A stretch of DNA of 5,026 bases from an uncultured bacterium (GTDB lineage Bacteria > Patescibacteriota > Minisyncoccia > Phycocordibacterales > PALSA-1337), in the NCBI GenBank assembly GCA_903870235.1, contig CAIQCA010000146.1, positions 1-5,026 on the forward strand, written 5' to 3'. The translations under genes were made by a program, and so were the position numbers. The notes beneath the pieces were generated by a model that searched no databases, had not been told where the DNA came from, and worked only from the letters and a program-made list of their open reading frames with translations. This document shows, piece by piece, positions 4,548-5,026 of this stretch. How positions within the stretch are numbered: the stretch's first letter is position 1; every line of letters starts with the position of its first letter.

Positions 4548-5026
4548 TTAATACTTTCTAATAACCCCTTTCACGATGGCAGCAACATGCAAGGCTTCTT
4601 TGGGATAAATGGGTTTGTAAGCTTTGTTGGCTGGTTCTAGATAAATCTTACCTCCATCTTTACGAAAATATTTCATAGTCCAACCGCCATCAACTTCAGC
4701 AATAACGATATCGCCTACTTTGGGCTCATTCTTACGCTCTGCGATTACAATATCGCCTTCTTGAATTCCAGCATCGATCATGGAGTCACCTTTTACGGTA
4801 AGCAGATAAGTAGCCTCCTTGTTCTTTATGAGATAGTCATCCAGGTTGATAGTATCTAAAACAGCTTCTTCTGCGACTGAGGGAAACCCGGCTTCCACCA
4901 AACCAAGCATCGGGATCTCGCCCATAAGTTTGTTTGGAACCAATCGGCCATAAGAGTCTCTGCTTATAACACCTTCTTCTACCAATTTGTTTACGAGTTT
5001 GTGAACAGCGTTCTTGGACTTGAAAC
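4548..5026 (-). CDS. lexA: LexA-like self-cleaving SOS repressor (S24 peptidase), 5' end beyond the window
   Basis: Partial gene whose frame stays open to the window edge. The last 158 residues are visible. The first stretch, FKSKNAVHKLVNKLVEEGVI (about 5024-4965), looks like the recognition part of the LexA winged helix. The C-terminal half is a LexA/UmuD S24 domain: the Ala-Gly cleavage site in LVEAGFPS, the nucleophile Ser in VKGDSMIDAGIQEGDIVIA and the general-base Lys in WTMKYF, 37 residues after the Ser as in E. coli LexA (S119, K156). The protein ends in IVKGVIRKY. LexA represses DNA-damage genes until activated RecA triggers self-cleavage. TTG at 4985 is not the true start, since the helix-turn-helix coding continues upstream. 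A UmuD-like protein is less likely because of the wHTH remnant. It leads the DUF5680-rarA operon. Confidence 0.88.
   Translation of the reverse strand, partial: FKSKNAVHKLVNKLVEEGVISRDSYGRLVPNKLMGEIPMLGLVEAGFPSVAEEAVLDTINLDDYLIKNKEATYLLTVKGDSMIDAGIQEGDIVIAERKNEPKVGDIVIAEVDGGWTMKYFRKDGGKIYLEPANKAYKPIYPKEALHVAAIVKGVIRKY

Noticed and set aside
5003..5013. GAAC-AGC-GTTC palindrome as a LexA operator
   Set aside because: It has a 3-base spacer instead of the 4 bases of the Gram-positive-type LexA box, and it lies inside the HTH coding region of the LexA-like gene.
1..5026. CRISPR array, insertion sequence, cobalamin riboswitch or toxin-antitoxin pair
   Set aside because: No regularly spaced repeats, transposase motifs, B12-box-like element before the NrdJ-like genes, or small paired genes were found.

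Overview
The window reads as a compact bacterial chromosome segment, most likely from a Candidate Phyla Radiation (Patescibacteria) type organism. The hints are the GLEY-type MiaA, extra loops in housekeeping proteins, no recognisable Shine-Dalgarno (SD) sequence before miaA or rarA, and short gaps between genes. This placement is inferred from protein style, not from a marker gene.

Left part, plus strand: tRNA-Leu with anticodon CAA (35-116), then miaA (169-1143), which encodes the tRNA A37 dimethylallyltransferase. The tRNA carries A36-A37-A38, the sequence MiaA recognises, so a modifying enzyme sits directly behind one of its likely substrates with no obvious terminator between them. A 249-base convergent intergenic region follows (1144-1392). 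It holds short repeats, hairpins and the terminator of the opposing gene.

Middle part, minus strand: two tandem paralogues (2024-2695 and 1393-1905) related to the C-terminal (TSCPD, NrdJb-like) part of B12-dependent class II ribonucleotide reductase, with no catalytic barrel in the window. The 223-residue copy keeps the cysteine-rich redox or zinc-ribbon tail. The 170-residue copy has lost the tail and contains no cysteine at all. Each has a clear SD sequence, a TTGACA-type promoter candidate and its own intrinsic terminator. This pair is the most unusual thing in the window.

Right part, minus strand: a probable operon reading leftwards, made of a LexA-like self-cleaving repressor (4548 to beyond 5026, its N-terminus cut by the window edge), a stand-alone DUF5680 protein (4085-4543) and rarA (2785-4038), an AAA+ ATPase of stalled replication forks. 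Together with the NrdJ-like pair, this minus-strand block looks like a genome-maintenance neighbourhood (damage-responsive repressor, fork repair, possible dNTP-synthesis accessory). That functional link is inference.

No mobile element, CRISPR array, rRNA gene or integrase was seen.
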